NCBI RefSeq assembly: GCF_000716435.1
Contig: NZ_JNWO01000021.1
Span: 296,581-360,580 of the forward strand
Source: Streptomyces xylophagus
GTDB lineage: Bacteria > Actinomycetota > Actinomycetes > Streptomycetales > Streptomycetaceae
DNA: 64,000 nt
Direction of reading: 5' to 3'
Both the position numbers and the translations under genes were made by a program. The notes beneath the pieces were generated by a model. It ran no database searches and was not told where the DNA came from. It saw only the letters and a program-made list of their open reading frames with translations. Below, piece by piece: positions 30,041 to 38,271 of this stretch. Numbering within the stretch: position 1 is the first letter of the stretch; each line of letters opens with the position of its first letter.

Positions 30041-30844
30041 TCAGCCGAGTCTGGCCGCCAGGCCGCCCGTGCAGCGCACCTCGTCGCCCGCCGTGATGAG
30101 TAGCGCCTCCACGTCCGGCAGCGACTCCAGCCAGCCGAGACCCTCCCGGGAACCCATCGCGAACGCGGCCGTCGCCCAGCAGTCGGCCCAGGTCAGCCGG
30201 GGGGCCACGACGGTGACGGCGACCAGGTCGGTCACCGCGGACTTGCCGGTGCTCGGGTCCACGATGTGTGCCCCGCGCTCCGCCGTACCGGACGTGGCCA
30301 CGGCCAGCTCGTCGGCGCCCGCGGCCGAGATGACGGCCGCGAGGCCGCCCGGGCGGAGGGGATCGGAGACGCCGACTCGCCAGGGGCGGTGCGCTCCCGG
30401 TGTACCGAACATCTGGACGTCACCGCCGCCGTTCACGCTGACCCCGCTCACGCCGTCCGCCGCCGCGATCAGCTCGGCCGCCCGCTCGGCGGCCCAGCCC
30501 TTCACGATGCCGGTCGGGTCGAGCCGTCCCTCGTACGTCGTGCTGAACCAGCCGGCGCTCACCTGCTCCGCCTCGGCGCCCAGCTCAAGCACCATGGCGA
30601 CCTCGGCGTCGCACTCCGCCAGCGTCAGCTCGCCGCGGGCCAGCCGCGAGACCTGACTGTCGTCGCGGTAGGTGCTGAACACCTCGTTGACGCGGTGCAG
30701 TTGGGCGACCGCATGGTCCAGCGCGGTCCGGACGGCCTCGGGCTCCCCGCCGCGGATGTCGAAGGAGAAGACCGTCCCCATGACCTCCTCGGCGTGCCGC
30801 AGCGCGGCGGGAGCCTCCGCGGGATCGGTCACCGTGTCAGCCAC
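30041..30844 (-). CDS. apbE: FAD:protein FMN transferase (ApbE)
   Basis: About 267 residues. Transfers FMN from FAD onto a threonine of exported FMN-binding proteins by a phosphoester bond. Family motifs are EEVMGTVFSFDI, STYRDDSQVSR, DPTGIVKGWAAERA, SVNGGGDVQMFG, VATSGTAERGAHIVDP and the metal-binding TWADCWATAAFAMG. GTG 30844 would overlap the upstream stop (GTGGCTGA); GTG 30832 is equally possible. No signal peptide is visible, so flavinylation may occur inside before export, or the true start differs. It is last in the electron-transfer operon. Confidence 0.93.
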   Translation of the reverse strand: MADTVTDPAEAPAALRHAEEVMGTVFSFDIRGGEPEAVRTALDHAVAQLHRVNEVFSTYRDDSQVSRLARGELTLAECDAEVAMVLELGAEAEQVSAGWFSTTYEGRLDPTGIVKGWAAERAAELIAAADGVSGVSVNGGGDVQMFGTPGAHRPWRVGVSDPLRPGGLAAVISAAGADELAVATSGTAERGAHIVDPSTGKSAVTDLVAVTVVAPRLTWADCWATAAFAMGSREGLGWLESLPDVEALLITAGDEVRCTGGLAARLG

Positions 30845-31625
30845 CGGCCTTGTCCAGTGCCGACTGCAGGGACTTCTTGTAACCGCCGCTCGTGTACGAC
30901 GCACCCGACACGGAGTCGATGTTCGCGTTCCCGGCGGCCACGGCCTCCTGGTTGAGCTTGGGGATCGACAGCGCAGTCTTCTGGTCGCTGGTCCCGCCGC
31001 TCGGCGCCTGCACCGCGTCGGCCTTGGTGATCTTGCCGCCCGCGACGGTGATCCGGACCTGGACCGGCCCGTACTCGGTCGTCACGACGTCACCGGTGAC
31101 CGTCTTGGCCTGCGCGGCCTGACCCGACCCGGCGGCCGAACTCTGCGACGGGGACGCCGTGTTGGCGCCGGCGGCCTTCATCTTGTCGATGGCCGACTGC
31201 AGGGACTGCTTGTAGCCGCCGCTGGTGTACGTCGCCCCGGTCACGGACGTGATGTCCGCGCTCTGGGTGGCGACGACCTCCTGGTTGAGCTTGGGGACGG
31301 ACAGCGCGGTCTTCTGGTCGCTGGTGCCGCCCTTGGGCGCCTGGATCGCCTCGGCCTTGGTGATCTTGCCGTTGGCGACCGTCAGGCGGACCTGGACGAC
31401 CCCGTACTGGGTCTGGGCCACAGCGCCCGTGACCGTCGAGGTCCCGGCCGCCGCGGCACCGCCCTGGGGCGACTCCTGCGCGGCGGCGGCACCCTGGGCC
31501 GCCGCACCCTGCGCGGACGCCGAGGTGGAGTCGGTCGCCGGCTTCAGGGAGAGCAGCAGCACGATCCCGGACACGGTGGCGGCGCTCGCAAGCAGAACAC
31601 GCCGGATGGGGTGGCTCTTCTTCAT
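30837..31625 (-). CDS. exported protein with two FMN-binding domains
   Basis: 262 residues. The basic N-terminus and hydrophobic stretch (RRVLLASAATVSGIVLLLSL) form a signal anchor. An Ala/Gln/Ser-rich linker follows, then two FMN_bind domains (about 65-150 and 175-262). Each ends in a flavinylation-type motif: SVTGATYTSGGY in the first, SVSGASYTSGGY in the second; the threonine would carry FMN attached by ApbE. The two domains share KITKA and GGTSDQKTALS, a recent duplication. It is probably an extracytoplasmic electron carrier fed by the adjacent membrane reductase. Confidence 0.92.
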   Translation of the reverse strand: MKKSHPIRRVLLASAATVSGIVLLLSLKPATDSTSASAQGAAAQGAAAAQESPQGGAAAAGTSTVTGAVAQTQYGVVQVRLTVANGKITKAEAIQAPKGGTSDQKTALSVPKLNQEVVATQSADITSVTGATYTSGGYKQSLQSAIDKMKAAGANTASPSQSSAAGSGQAAQAKTVTGDVVTTEYGPVQVRITVAGGKITKADAVQAPSGGTSDQKTALSIPKLNQEAVAAGNANIDSVSGASYTSGGYKKSLQSALDKAGG

Positions 31626-31644
31626 CGCTCCTGACTCCCGTCGC

Positions 31645-33027
31645 TCACATCTCGAACGACTCGTGATGGATACGGCGGGCGGGGACCCCCGCGCCGCGCA
31701 GTGCTTCGTAGACCGACTGCGCGAAGCCGGGCGGCCCGCACATGAAGACGTCGTGGTTGTCGATGTCGGGCATCTTGCGCCGCAGGGACTCCGCCGAGAT
31801 GTCGGGGCGTTCCCCGTCGGGGCTGTTGACCGCGTACATCAGCCGGGCGCCGCGCTCGTCGGCGATCTTCGCCAACTCGTCCCACAGTGCCAGGTCCTGG
31901 GTGGTGTTGGCCCGGTAGAGCAGCGTGATGTCGCCGGCGGCTCCGGGCAGGGTCTCGAACAGCGCCCGCATCGGTGTGATGCCGACGCCGCCCGCTACCA
32001 GCAGCACCTTGCCGCGGGTGCGCCGCTGCGAGGTCAGCGCGCCGTACGGGCCCTCGGCCCACACCTTGGTCCCGGGCCGCAGTTCGCGCAGCCGGGCGCT
32101 GTGGTCGCCGATCGCCTTGACCGTGATCCGCAGCATGTTCGGGCGGGGCGCCGCCGACAGCGAGTACGGGTGCGAGCTGAAGCGCATCCCCGGCGCCAGG
32201 AACCGCCACCGGAAGAACTGCCCGGCCTCCGCGCCCATCCGGTGCAGCTTCCGCCCGCCGATGAGCACGGACACGATGCCGGGCGTCTCCTCGATGACCG
32301 CCTCGACCCGCATCCGGTGCCGCATGTTGAGGCGGATCGGGGTGAGGATCCGGTACCAGACCACCAGCGCGGTGACCGAGCCGTACAGCCCGTACCAGAC
32401 GGTCTTGGCGATCGGCGTCAGCGCGAAGTCGTTGCCGGTGGTGATCTGGTGCCAGAAGGTGAAGAACACCGCCGCGTACGTCAGCAGATGCACGTGGTAC
32501 CACAGGTCGTACGGCAGCCTGCGGCGGACGGCGCCGATCGACGAGAGGCCGATCAGGAGGAACAGGCCGGTGCCGATGGCGGCCTTGCCCATGTCGGGCA
32601 GCTGGTTCACCGAGTCGATGGTCTGCTGGACGATGTCGCTCAGCGTCTTGCCCGCCTGGAGGGCGTAGCCCCACATGATGAGGAAGACGTGCGCGAAGAC
32701 CAGACAGAGCGTGTAGCGGCCGCTCATCGCGTGCCAGCGGGCGACCCGGTCGGAGCCGACCCGCCGCTCCAGAGCGGGCACGCGGGCCATCTGGAGCACG
32801 ACCAGTGCCATCAGATATCCGGCCAACAGGCCAGTGATGCGGCCCGCGTTGAGGATTTTGCCGTTCTGGTCGGCGATGGACGGCGTGTTGTGCCACCACA
32901 TCCACAGCACTCCGACCGCGCCCGCCCAGACGGCGAGCAGCAGCAGGGTCGCTGGGGAGCGGCGCGGGCGGATGCGGCGCATCGTCTGTCGGCGGGCGGC
33001 ACGTCCGCCTGCGAGCGTGGTGGTCAC
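31645..33027 (-). CDS. ferric-reductase-like membrane flavoprotein (paralogue 2)
   Basis: 460 residues. N-terminal half with six hydrophobic segments of the ferric reductase/NOX type; histidines in RWHAMSGRYTLCLVFAHV and WYHVHLLTYAAVFFTFWH are likely haem ligands. The C-terminal half is a ferredoxin-reductase-like domain: FAD site HPYSLSAAP, NAD(P) motif VAGGVGITPMRALFE and CGPPGFAQSVYEALRGAGV. It would take electrons from cytosolic NAD(P)H, pass them across the membrane and deliver them to the FMN protein encoded next. It is very similar to the paralogue at 33569 (shared ending RRIHHESFE). Confidence 0.92.
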   Translation of the reverse strand: MTTTLAGGRAARRQTMRRIRPRRSPATLLLLAVWAGAVGVLWMWWHNTPSIADQNGKILNAGRITGLLAGYLMALVVLQMARVPALERRVGSDRVARWHAMSGRYTLCLVFAHVFLIMWGYALQAGKTLSDIVQQTIDSVNQLPDMGKAAIGTGLFLLIGLSSIGAVRRRLPYDLWYHVHLLTYAAVFFTFWHQITTGNDFALTPIAKTVWYGLYGSVTALVVWYRILTPIRLNMRHRMRVEAVIEETPGIVSVLIGGRKLHRMGAEAGQFFRWRFLAPGMRFSSHPYSLSAAPRPNMLRITVKAIGDHSARLRELRPGTKVWAEGPYGALTSQRRTRGKVLLVAGGVGITPMRALFETLPGAAGDITLLYRANTTQDLALWDELAKIADERGARLMYAVNSPDGERPDISAESLRRKMPDIDNHDVFMCGPPGFAQSVYEALRGAGVPARRIHHESFEM

Positions 33028-33102
33028 GGTTCCTCCGTGGACGGGGCAAGGGGGGTGGGCTGGTCCCTTGGTCCTGAAGTACGTGCCGTTGCGCTCGTGC
33101 GT

Positions 33103-33561
33103 TCAGAGTCCCGCCGAGTCCAGTGCGGACTGGAGTGACTGGCGGTAACCGTCACTTGTGTACGTGGCTCCCGACACCGTGTCGATGCTCGCGCTCTGCG
33201 CGGCGAGTGCCTCGCTCTTCAACTGGGGCAGGGCATAGGAGTTGATCTCCTGGTCGCGCGGATTGTCCGAGGGGGACTGGATCGCCGTGACATCGGTGAT
33301 CTTGCCGTTCTGCACGGTGATCTTCACCTGCACGGGTCCCCAACGGGTCTGCACGGTATCGCCGTTGACGGTCTTCGTCCCGGCGACGGCCTTGCCGCTC
33401 GCGCTGCCGGAGGGCGCGGGCGTCGAGACTACCTGGGGTGCCGAGGCCACCTCGGGCGCCGTGTGCGGCTTCAGCGCCAGCAGCATCACCAGACCGGACG
33501 CGGTGACCGCGCTCGCCAGCACGATCCGGCGCAGCGGACGGTTCTTGTTCAACGGGTGCAC
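33103..33561 (-). CDS. exported FMN-binding protein, single domain
   Basis: 152 residues. Signal anchor (RRIVLASAVTASGLVMLLAL), short Pro/Ser/Ala linker and one FMN_bind domain with the flavinylation motif TVSGATYTSDGYRQS. GTG 33561 lies seven bases behind the stop of the upstream reductase; the signal peptide begins VHPLNKNRPLRR from there. It closely resembles the double-domain protein at 30837, so reductase and FMN protein have been duplicated as a pair. Confidence 0.92.
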   Translation of the reverse strand: MHPLNKNRPLRRIVLASAVTASGLVMLLALKPHTAPEVASAPQVVSTPAPSGSASGKAVAGTKTVNGDTVQTRWGPVQVKITVQNGKITDVTAIQSPSDNPRDQEINSYALPQLKSEALAAQSASIDTVSGATYTSDGYRQSLQSALDSAGL

Positions 33562-33568
33562 GACGGCC

Positions 33569-34921
33569 TCACAGCTCGAACGACTCGTGGTGGATACGGC
33601 GGTCCGGCACACCGGCGGCGCGCAGCGCCCCGTACAGGTCCTGGGCGAACGCGTGCGGACCGCAGATGTACACGTCGTGCCCGGCGAGATCGGGCACGGC
33701 CTCGCGCAGGGCTGTGGCGCCGAGCGAAGGCCGTTGCCCCTGCGGCCCGTTGAGCGCGTACAGCACCTTCGCCCCGCGCCACTGCGCGATCGCCTCCAAC
33801 TCGGCGCCCAGCGCCAGGTCTTGAGCCGTCCGCGCCCGGTACAGCAGCGTCACCTCGCCGGGCAGCGTCTCGAACAGCGCCCGCAGCGGGGTGACCCCGA
33901 CCCCGGCCGCGATCAGCAACGACCGGTGCGCGGTGCGCCGTTCGGCGGTCAGCGAGCCGTACGGACCCTCCGCCCACACCCGGGCGCCCGGCCGCAGCAA
34001 CGGCACCGCCGCGCTGTGGTCGCCGAGTGCCTTGACCGTGATCCGCAGCAGGTCCCGGCGGGGCGGCGCCGACAGCGAGTACGGCGTCGACGTCCAGCCC
34101 ATGCCCTCGCCGAAGAACCGCCAGCGGAAGAACTGCCCCGCCTCCGCGCCCAGTTGGTCGACCCGCCGCCCGCGTACGACGACGGAGTAAACACCCGGGG
34201 CCTCCCGGTGCACGGACTCGACCCGCAGCCGGTGCCGCAGATTGAGCCGTACCGGGGCGAGAACCCGGAACCACAACACCAGGGCCGCGACGCCCAGATA
34301 CAGGGCATACCAGGCGCCCGTGGCAGCGGCCCGGCCGGCGAACTCGTTGCCCAGGGACAGCTGGTGGAAGAAGGAGAGGAACACGGCGACGTACGTGAGG
34401 AGATGGACGTAGTACCAGAACTCGTAGCTCAGCCTGCGCCGCGCGGCACGGGCCGAGGTGATGCCGACCGCGAACAGGATCAGCGCGCCGAAGGTCGCCT
34501 TCAGCATGTCCGGATAGTCCAGGACCACGTTGACCGTCTCGTGCACGATCGAGGCACGGTCCTGGGCCGCGTAGCCGAGCAGGATGAACACGATGTGCGC
34601 GACCAGCAGACAGACCGTGTAGCGGCCGGCCATCGCGTGCCAGCGCGCCACCCGGTCCGAGCCGATCCGCCGCTCCAGCAGCGGCACCCGCGCCATCAGA
34701 CCCACGAGCACGGCACAGGCGTACCCGCACAACAGCCCGGCGATCCGCCCGGCCCCGGTCAGCCAGCCCGCCGCCCCGACCACCGACCCGGTGCCGGTCC
34801 ACCAGAGGGCGACCGTGGCCGCCGCCCCGGCCCACAGCAGCCCGAGCACCGCACCCGCCGGTGACCGCCGGGGGGCCGGCACCACGGGCGGTGCCGTCCG
34901 CCGCTCGTACACGGTGGTCAT
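33569..34921 (-). CDS. ferric-reductase-like membrane flavoprotein (paralogue 1)
   Basis: 450 residues, same layout as the gene at 31645: six hydrophobic segments with likely haem histidines (RWHAMAGRYTVCLLVAHIVF, WYYVHLLTYVAVFLSFFH), FAD site TPYSLSAPP, NAD(P) motif AAGVGVTPLRALFE and CGPHAFAQDLYGALRAAGV. First gene of the five-gene minus-strand operon. ATG 34921 has AAAGGACG upstream. Its promoter region is shared with a divergent two-component system. Confidence 0.92.
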   Translation of the reverse strand: MTTVYERRTAPPVVPAPRRSPAGAVLGLLWAGAAATVALWWTGTGSVVGAAGWLTGAGRIAGLLCGYACAVLVGLMARVPLLERRIGSDRVARWHAMAGRYTVCLLVAHIVFILLGYAAQDRASIVHETVNVVLDYPDMLKATFGALILFAVGITSARAARRRLSYEFWYYVHLLTYVAVFLSFFHQLSLGNEFAGRAAATGAWYALYLGVAALVLWFRVLAPVRLNLRHRLRVESVHREAPGVYSVVVRGRRVDQLGAEAGQFFRWRFFGEGMGWTSTPYSLSAPPRRDLLRITVKALGDHSAAVPLLRPGARVWAEGPYGSLTAERRTAHRSLLIAAGVGVTPLRALFETLPGEVTLLYRARTAQDLALGAELEAIAQWRGAKVLYALNGPQGQRPSLGATALREAVPDLAGHDVYICGPHAFAQDLYGALRAAGVPDRRIHHESFEL

Positions 34922-34969
34922 GTGTGCGTCCTTTCACCCGTCCTGCACGCAACTGTGCGGGCCGAACCT

Positions 34970-35021
34970 CTGAGGGACTTCTGAGCGAACGCATTTCTCA
35001 GCGTTCTCAGAGGAAACTCAG
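34970..35021. promoter_or_regulatory. cluster of CTGAG/CTCAG pentamers between divergent operons
   Basis: Five copies in 52 bases: CTGAG at 34970 and 34981 (direct, 11 bases apart) and the reverse complement CTCAG at 34997, 35006 and 35017. Direct half-sites one helical turn apart are typical for OmpR-type response regulators. The cluster lies between the electron-transfer operon and the two-component genes, where it could control both. Confidence 0.6.
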
Positions 35022-35054
35022 AGGGGCCCGCGGCGGCCGAGGACGCGGTGAGGG

Positions 35055-35813
35055 GTGATGCTGGTAAGCGCGATGAACACGACCCGCTCCGGCCGACCGG
35101 CCCTCACCCGCCCCGACGGCACCCCCGTCCGCGTCCTGGTCGTCGACGACGACCCCGACCTGGCCGAGGTGCTCTCCGGCGCCCTGCGCTACGAGGGCTG
35201 GGAGGTCCGCACGGCAGGCGACGGAGCCTCCGCGCTCGCCGGGGCGCACGAGCTGCGGCCCGACGCCGTCGTCCTCGACGTGATGCTCCCGGACACCGAC
35301 GGCTTCGCCGTGCTGCGCTCCCTGCACGAGGTGAAGCCCGACGTCTGCGTGCTCTTCCTCACCGCCCGGGACACCGTCGAGGACCGCATCGCCGGCATCA
35401 CCGCGGGCGGCGACGACTACGTCACGAAACCCTTCAGCCTGGAGGAGGTCGTCGCCCGGCTGCGCGGACTGCTGCGCCGCGCGGGCATGGCCCGCCAGCA
35501 GGAGGAGGGCCCCCGGATGACCGTCGGTGACCTGGTCATGGACGAGGAGGCCCGCGAGGTCAGCCGCGACGGACGGCTCATCGAACTGTCGCCGACCGAG
35601 TTCGAACTGCTCCGCTTCCTCATGCGCAACCCGCGCCGCGTCCTCAGCAAGGCCCAGATCCTCGACCGCGTCTGGTCCTACGACTTCGGCGGCCAGGCCC
35701 ATGTCGTCGAGCTCTACATCTCCTACCTGCGCAAGAAGGTGGACGCGGGCCACGCACCCATGATCCACACCGTGCGCGGAGCCGGCTACGTGCTCAAGCC
35801 GGTCGTCCGATGA
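35055..35813 (+). CDS. OmpR-family response regulator
   Basis: About 252 residues. Receiver domain with acidic pair VVDDDPDLAEVL, phospho-acceptor in VVLDVMLPDTDGF and the switch lysine in YVTKPFSLEE. Winged-helix effector domain at about 150-252 (SPTEFELLRFLMRNPRRVLS, VVELYISYLRKKVD, VRGAGYVLKPV). Possible starts are GTG 35055, ATG 35058 and ATG 35073; all leave the receiver whole. The stop overlaps the kinase ATG (ATGA). It probably binds the pentamer cluster just upstream. Confidence 0.93.
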   Translation: MMLVSAMNTTRSGRPALTRPDGTPVRVLVVDDDPDLAEVLSGALRYEGWEVRTAGDGASALAGAHELRPDAVVLDVMLPDTDGFAVLRSLHEVKPDVCVLFLTARDTVEDRIAGITAGGDDYVTKPFSLEEVVARLRGLLRRAGMARQQEEGPRMTVGDLVMDEEAREVSRDGRLIELSPTEFELLRFLMRNPRRVLSKAQILDRVWSYDFGGQAHVVELYISYLRKKVDAGHAPMIHTVRGAGYVLKPVVR

Positions 35814-37321
35814 GAAAGCGGCTGCGGGAGGCCGGCCGGGCGGTGGGACGGCTGCTGTGGCCGCACACCCTGCGGGCGCGCCTGACGGCGGGCCTGGTCG
35901 TGCTGCTCGCGGTCAGCTGCGCGGCCGTCGGGGTGGCCGCGGTGATCGAACTGGACGGCTTCCTCACCGGCCGGCTCGACCAGCAACTCGCCGAGGTCGG
36001 GACCCAGTTCCCGGCCAGCCTGGAGCACAAGGGCCAGACGCTGACCGACCACGACGCCGACGACCGGGAACGCGGCGACACCCGCCGACAGGCGCCGGGC
36101 ACGTTCGGCGCCCGCCTGGTCGACGGCACCGTCACCAACGCGGCGGTCGTGCCCACCGACAAGGACGACGCCACGACCGACCTGAAGGTCCCCCTGACCG
36201 CGCGGGACAGACGGGAACTCGCCGCGGTCCCCGTCAACGGCAGAGCCCACACCCTCCACCTCTCCTCCCTCGGCAGGTACCGCGTCCTCGCCGCCGCGGG
36301 CCGGGACAACGACGTCATGATCACCGGACTCCCGCTGGAGTCGGTGGAGGCCGCCGTCCACCGGCTGGAGGCGGTCGCCGCGATCGTCTTCGGTGCCGCC
36401 CTGCTGGCCGCCGGATTCGCGGGCGCGCTCTGGGTCCGCTGGTCGCTGCGGCCGCTCAGCCGGGTCGCCGCCACGGCCACCCAAGTCAGTGAACTCCCGC
36501 TGGCCAGCGGCGAGGTGACCCTGCCGCCCCGGGCGCCCGAGTCCGATCCGCGCAGCGAGGTGGGCAAGGTCGCCGGTGCCTTCAACCGCATGCTCGGCCA
36601 TGTCGAGGACGCGCTCACCCACCGGCACGCCAGCGAGGAACGGTTGCGCAGCTTCGCGGCCGACGCGAGCCACGAGTTGCGTACGCCGGTGGCGTCGATC
36701 CGGGGCCACGCCGAACTCGCCCTCCTCCACCCGGACCCCGTCCCGCCCAAGGTGACCCGGGCACTGGAGCGCATCGCGGCCGAGTCCGCCCGCATGGGCG
36801 TGATGGTCGACGAGATGCTCCTCCTCGCCCGCCTCGACGCGGGCCGCCCCCTCGAACGCCGCCCCGTCGACCTCACCCGCCTGGTCCTCGACGCCATCGC
36901 CGACGCCCGGGCCGCGGGCCCCGACCACCGCTGGACCCTACGACTCCCCGAGGAACCGGTCACGGTCACAGGCGACGCCCACCGCCTCCAACAGCTGTTG
37001 GCCAACCTGTTGGCCAACGCCCGTTTGCACACGCCTGTTGGCACGAAGGTGACGGTGGCGGTGGAGTCGGGCACAGAGGCGACTTCCCTGGTGGTCCACG
37101 ACGACGGCCCGGGCGTCCCTGCGGAGGTCCAGCCGGGAGTCTTCGAACGCTTCACCCGAGCGGACCGCAGACGGGCGGAGGGCGGGGGAGGGATGGGGGG
37201 AGGGGGAGCAGGCCTGGGCCTGTCGATCGTGGCGGCGGTGACGGAGGCGCACGGGGGGAGCGTGGAGTTGGAAAGCAGCCCAGGCTCAACAACGTTCACG
37301 GTCCAACTTCCGCCGGGCTGA
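35810..37321 (+). CDS. membrane sensor histidine kinase
   Basis: 503 residues. First membrane helix about 28-50 (LVVLLAVSCAAVGVAAVI), extracytoplasmic sensor about 51-185, second helix about 187-212, HAMP, then HisKA with His288 in ASHELRTPVASIRGH. The ATPase domain has NLLANARLHTPVG, DDGPGVPAEV and GAGLGLSIVAAVTEAHGG. A Gly/Met-rich insert (EGGGGMGGGGAG) lies in the ATP lid. It pairs by overlap with the response regulator. The divergent flavin electron-transfer operon suggests a redox or metal signal, which is inference. Confidence 0.93.
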   Translation: MRKRLREAGRAVGRLLWPHTLRARLTAGLVVLLAVSCAAVGVAAVIELDGFLTGRLDQQLAEVGTQFPASLEHKGQTLTDHDADDRERGDTRRQAPGTFGARLVDGTVTNAAVVPTDKDDATTDLKVPLTARDRRELAAVPVNGRAHTLHLSSLGRYRVLAAAGRDNDVMITGLPLESVEAAVHRLEAVAAIVFGAALLAAGFAGALWVRWSLRPLSRVAATATQVSELPLASGEVTLPPRAPESDPRSEVGKVAGAFNRMLGHVEDALTHRHASEERLRSFAADASHELRTPVASIRGHAELALLHPDPVPPKVTRALERIAAESARMGVMVDEMLLLARLDAGRPLERRPVDLTRLVLDAIADARAAGPDHRWTLRLPEEPVTVTGDAHRLQQLLANLLANARLHTPVGTKVTVAVESGTEATSLVVHDDGPGVPAEVQPGVFERFTRADRRRAEGGGGMGGGGAGLGLSIVAAVTEAHGGSVELESSPGSTTFTVQLPPG

Positions 37322-37328
37322 ACTCCCT

Positions 37329-37395
37329 CAGGGGCGCGGGGCTGTGTCGATATGCGGCTCCGCCGCGTGGGCGCGACCAGCCACATCCGGCCCGC
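37329..37395 (+). repeat. dispersed 3' element, variant copy with insertion
   Basis: CAGGGGCGCGGGG begins eight bases behind the kinase stop, but AACT is replaced by about 30 bases (GCTGTGTCGATATGCGGC and TCCGCCGCGTGGG) before GCGCGACCAGCCAC resumes. The insert contains the dyad GCGGC-TCC-GCCGC. It is a variant of the element at 43702. Confidence 0.6.
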
Positions 37396-37434
37396 ACTCG
37401 CCGTACAACCGAACTTGAACGGCGCCCGCGCGCA

Positions 37435-38139
37435 TCAGTACCGAGTAATTGCCGTAACCCCACTCACCGTCCCAATCGCAATATGCGGCGCCCGCCCAGG
37501 AGCAACCCACAGCAGAATCCTCCGCATCGCATCCACGGACACCGACACACAACCGGCAGTAGCCCCACGCCCGTTGACATGCAAAAAGATCCCGGCCCCC
37601 CGCCCCTTCACAGGCTTGGCGTAGTTGTACCCAACGACAATCCCGTACGCGTACTGCGTCGCATACGAGATCAACCGCTCCGACTCGGACGCCCGACAGT
37701 CCCCGGCCAGCGGCTCACTCCACCGGTTGTAGACCCGAGACCGAATGTCCTCGCACCACCACGAACTCCCGTGCACCCGCCGGTACTTGACCTTGGTCCC
37801 ACCCGGCGCGGCCTTGATCCCGAAGGCGAACGGCAGGTCGTACAACCCGGTCGGAGTCGTGTAGGACCCCTGCTTACGAGCCCGCCCCTCGACCAGCCCC
37901 TTCGCCCCGAACCGGGCAACCGTAGAACCGACCTTCACCCACGACCCGTTCCGCCGCTCCCACCAACTGAGAGTCCCCGTCGTGGAGTTGGTTCGCGGCG
38001 CCTGAGCGAGGATCAGCTGACTCCCACCCCCGGTGTCCGAGAGCGACGAGGGCGCCGGAGGCTCCACCGCACGCGCGGGCACCGCACCGAGCAGGAGAAG
38101 AAGGGACGCGGACGCAAGGGCGAGCACACCGGGACGCAT
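37435..38139 (-). CDS. exported L,D-transpeptidase-like protein
   Basis: 234 residues. Signal peptide (LALASASLLLLLGAVPARA) then a YkuD-like catalytic domain. The active-site motif is FLHVNGRGATAGCVSVS, with conserved His and the nucleophilic Cys. Upstream, KQGSYTTPTGLYDLPFAFG is the family's strand pattern. Such enzymes make 3-3 peptidoglycan cross-links or anchor proteins outside the membrane. It ends about 40 bases past the variant repeat and is apparently monocistronic. Confidence 0.88.
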   Translation of the reverse strand: MRPGVLALASASLLLLLGAVPARAVEPPAPSSLSDTGGGSQLILAQAPRTNSTTGTLSWWERRNGSWVKVGSTVARFGAKGLVEGRARKQGSYTTPTGLYDLPFAFGIKAAPGGTKVKYRRVHGSSWWCEDIRSRVYNRWSEPLAGDCRASESERLISYATQYAYGIVVGYNYAKPVKGRGAGIFLHVNGRGATAGCVSVSVDAMRRILLWVAPGRAPHIAIGTVSGVTAITRY

Positions 38140-38219
38140 GGTTCAGACGGTAGGGCGCAGGCGAGGTGACGGCACCTCAGATGGGCCAAACAGACAAGAC
38201 ACAATCGCCCCGGACATCA

Positions 38220-38259
38220 CCGTGGCCGCCCCGGCCGGCGTTCATCGGGGCGGCCACGG
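38220..38259 (-). terminator. stem-loop behind the frameshifted gene
   Basis: CCGTGGCCGCCCC (38220-38232) and GGGGCGGCCACGG (38247-38259), perfect 13-bp stem, 14-base loop. It begins 12 bases past the minus-strand stop at 38272 and so fits a terminator for that gene. Confidence 0.75.
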
Positions 38260-38271
38260 CTGCCTGTCACG

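Noticed and set aside
31225..33138. 637-codon plus-strand open frame over the reductase genes
   Set aside because: The opposite strand carries well-matched reductase and FMN-binding proteins; this frame is their mirror.
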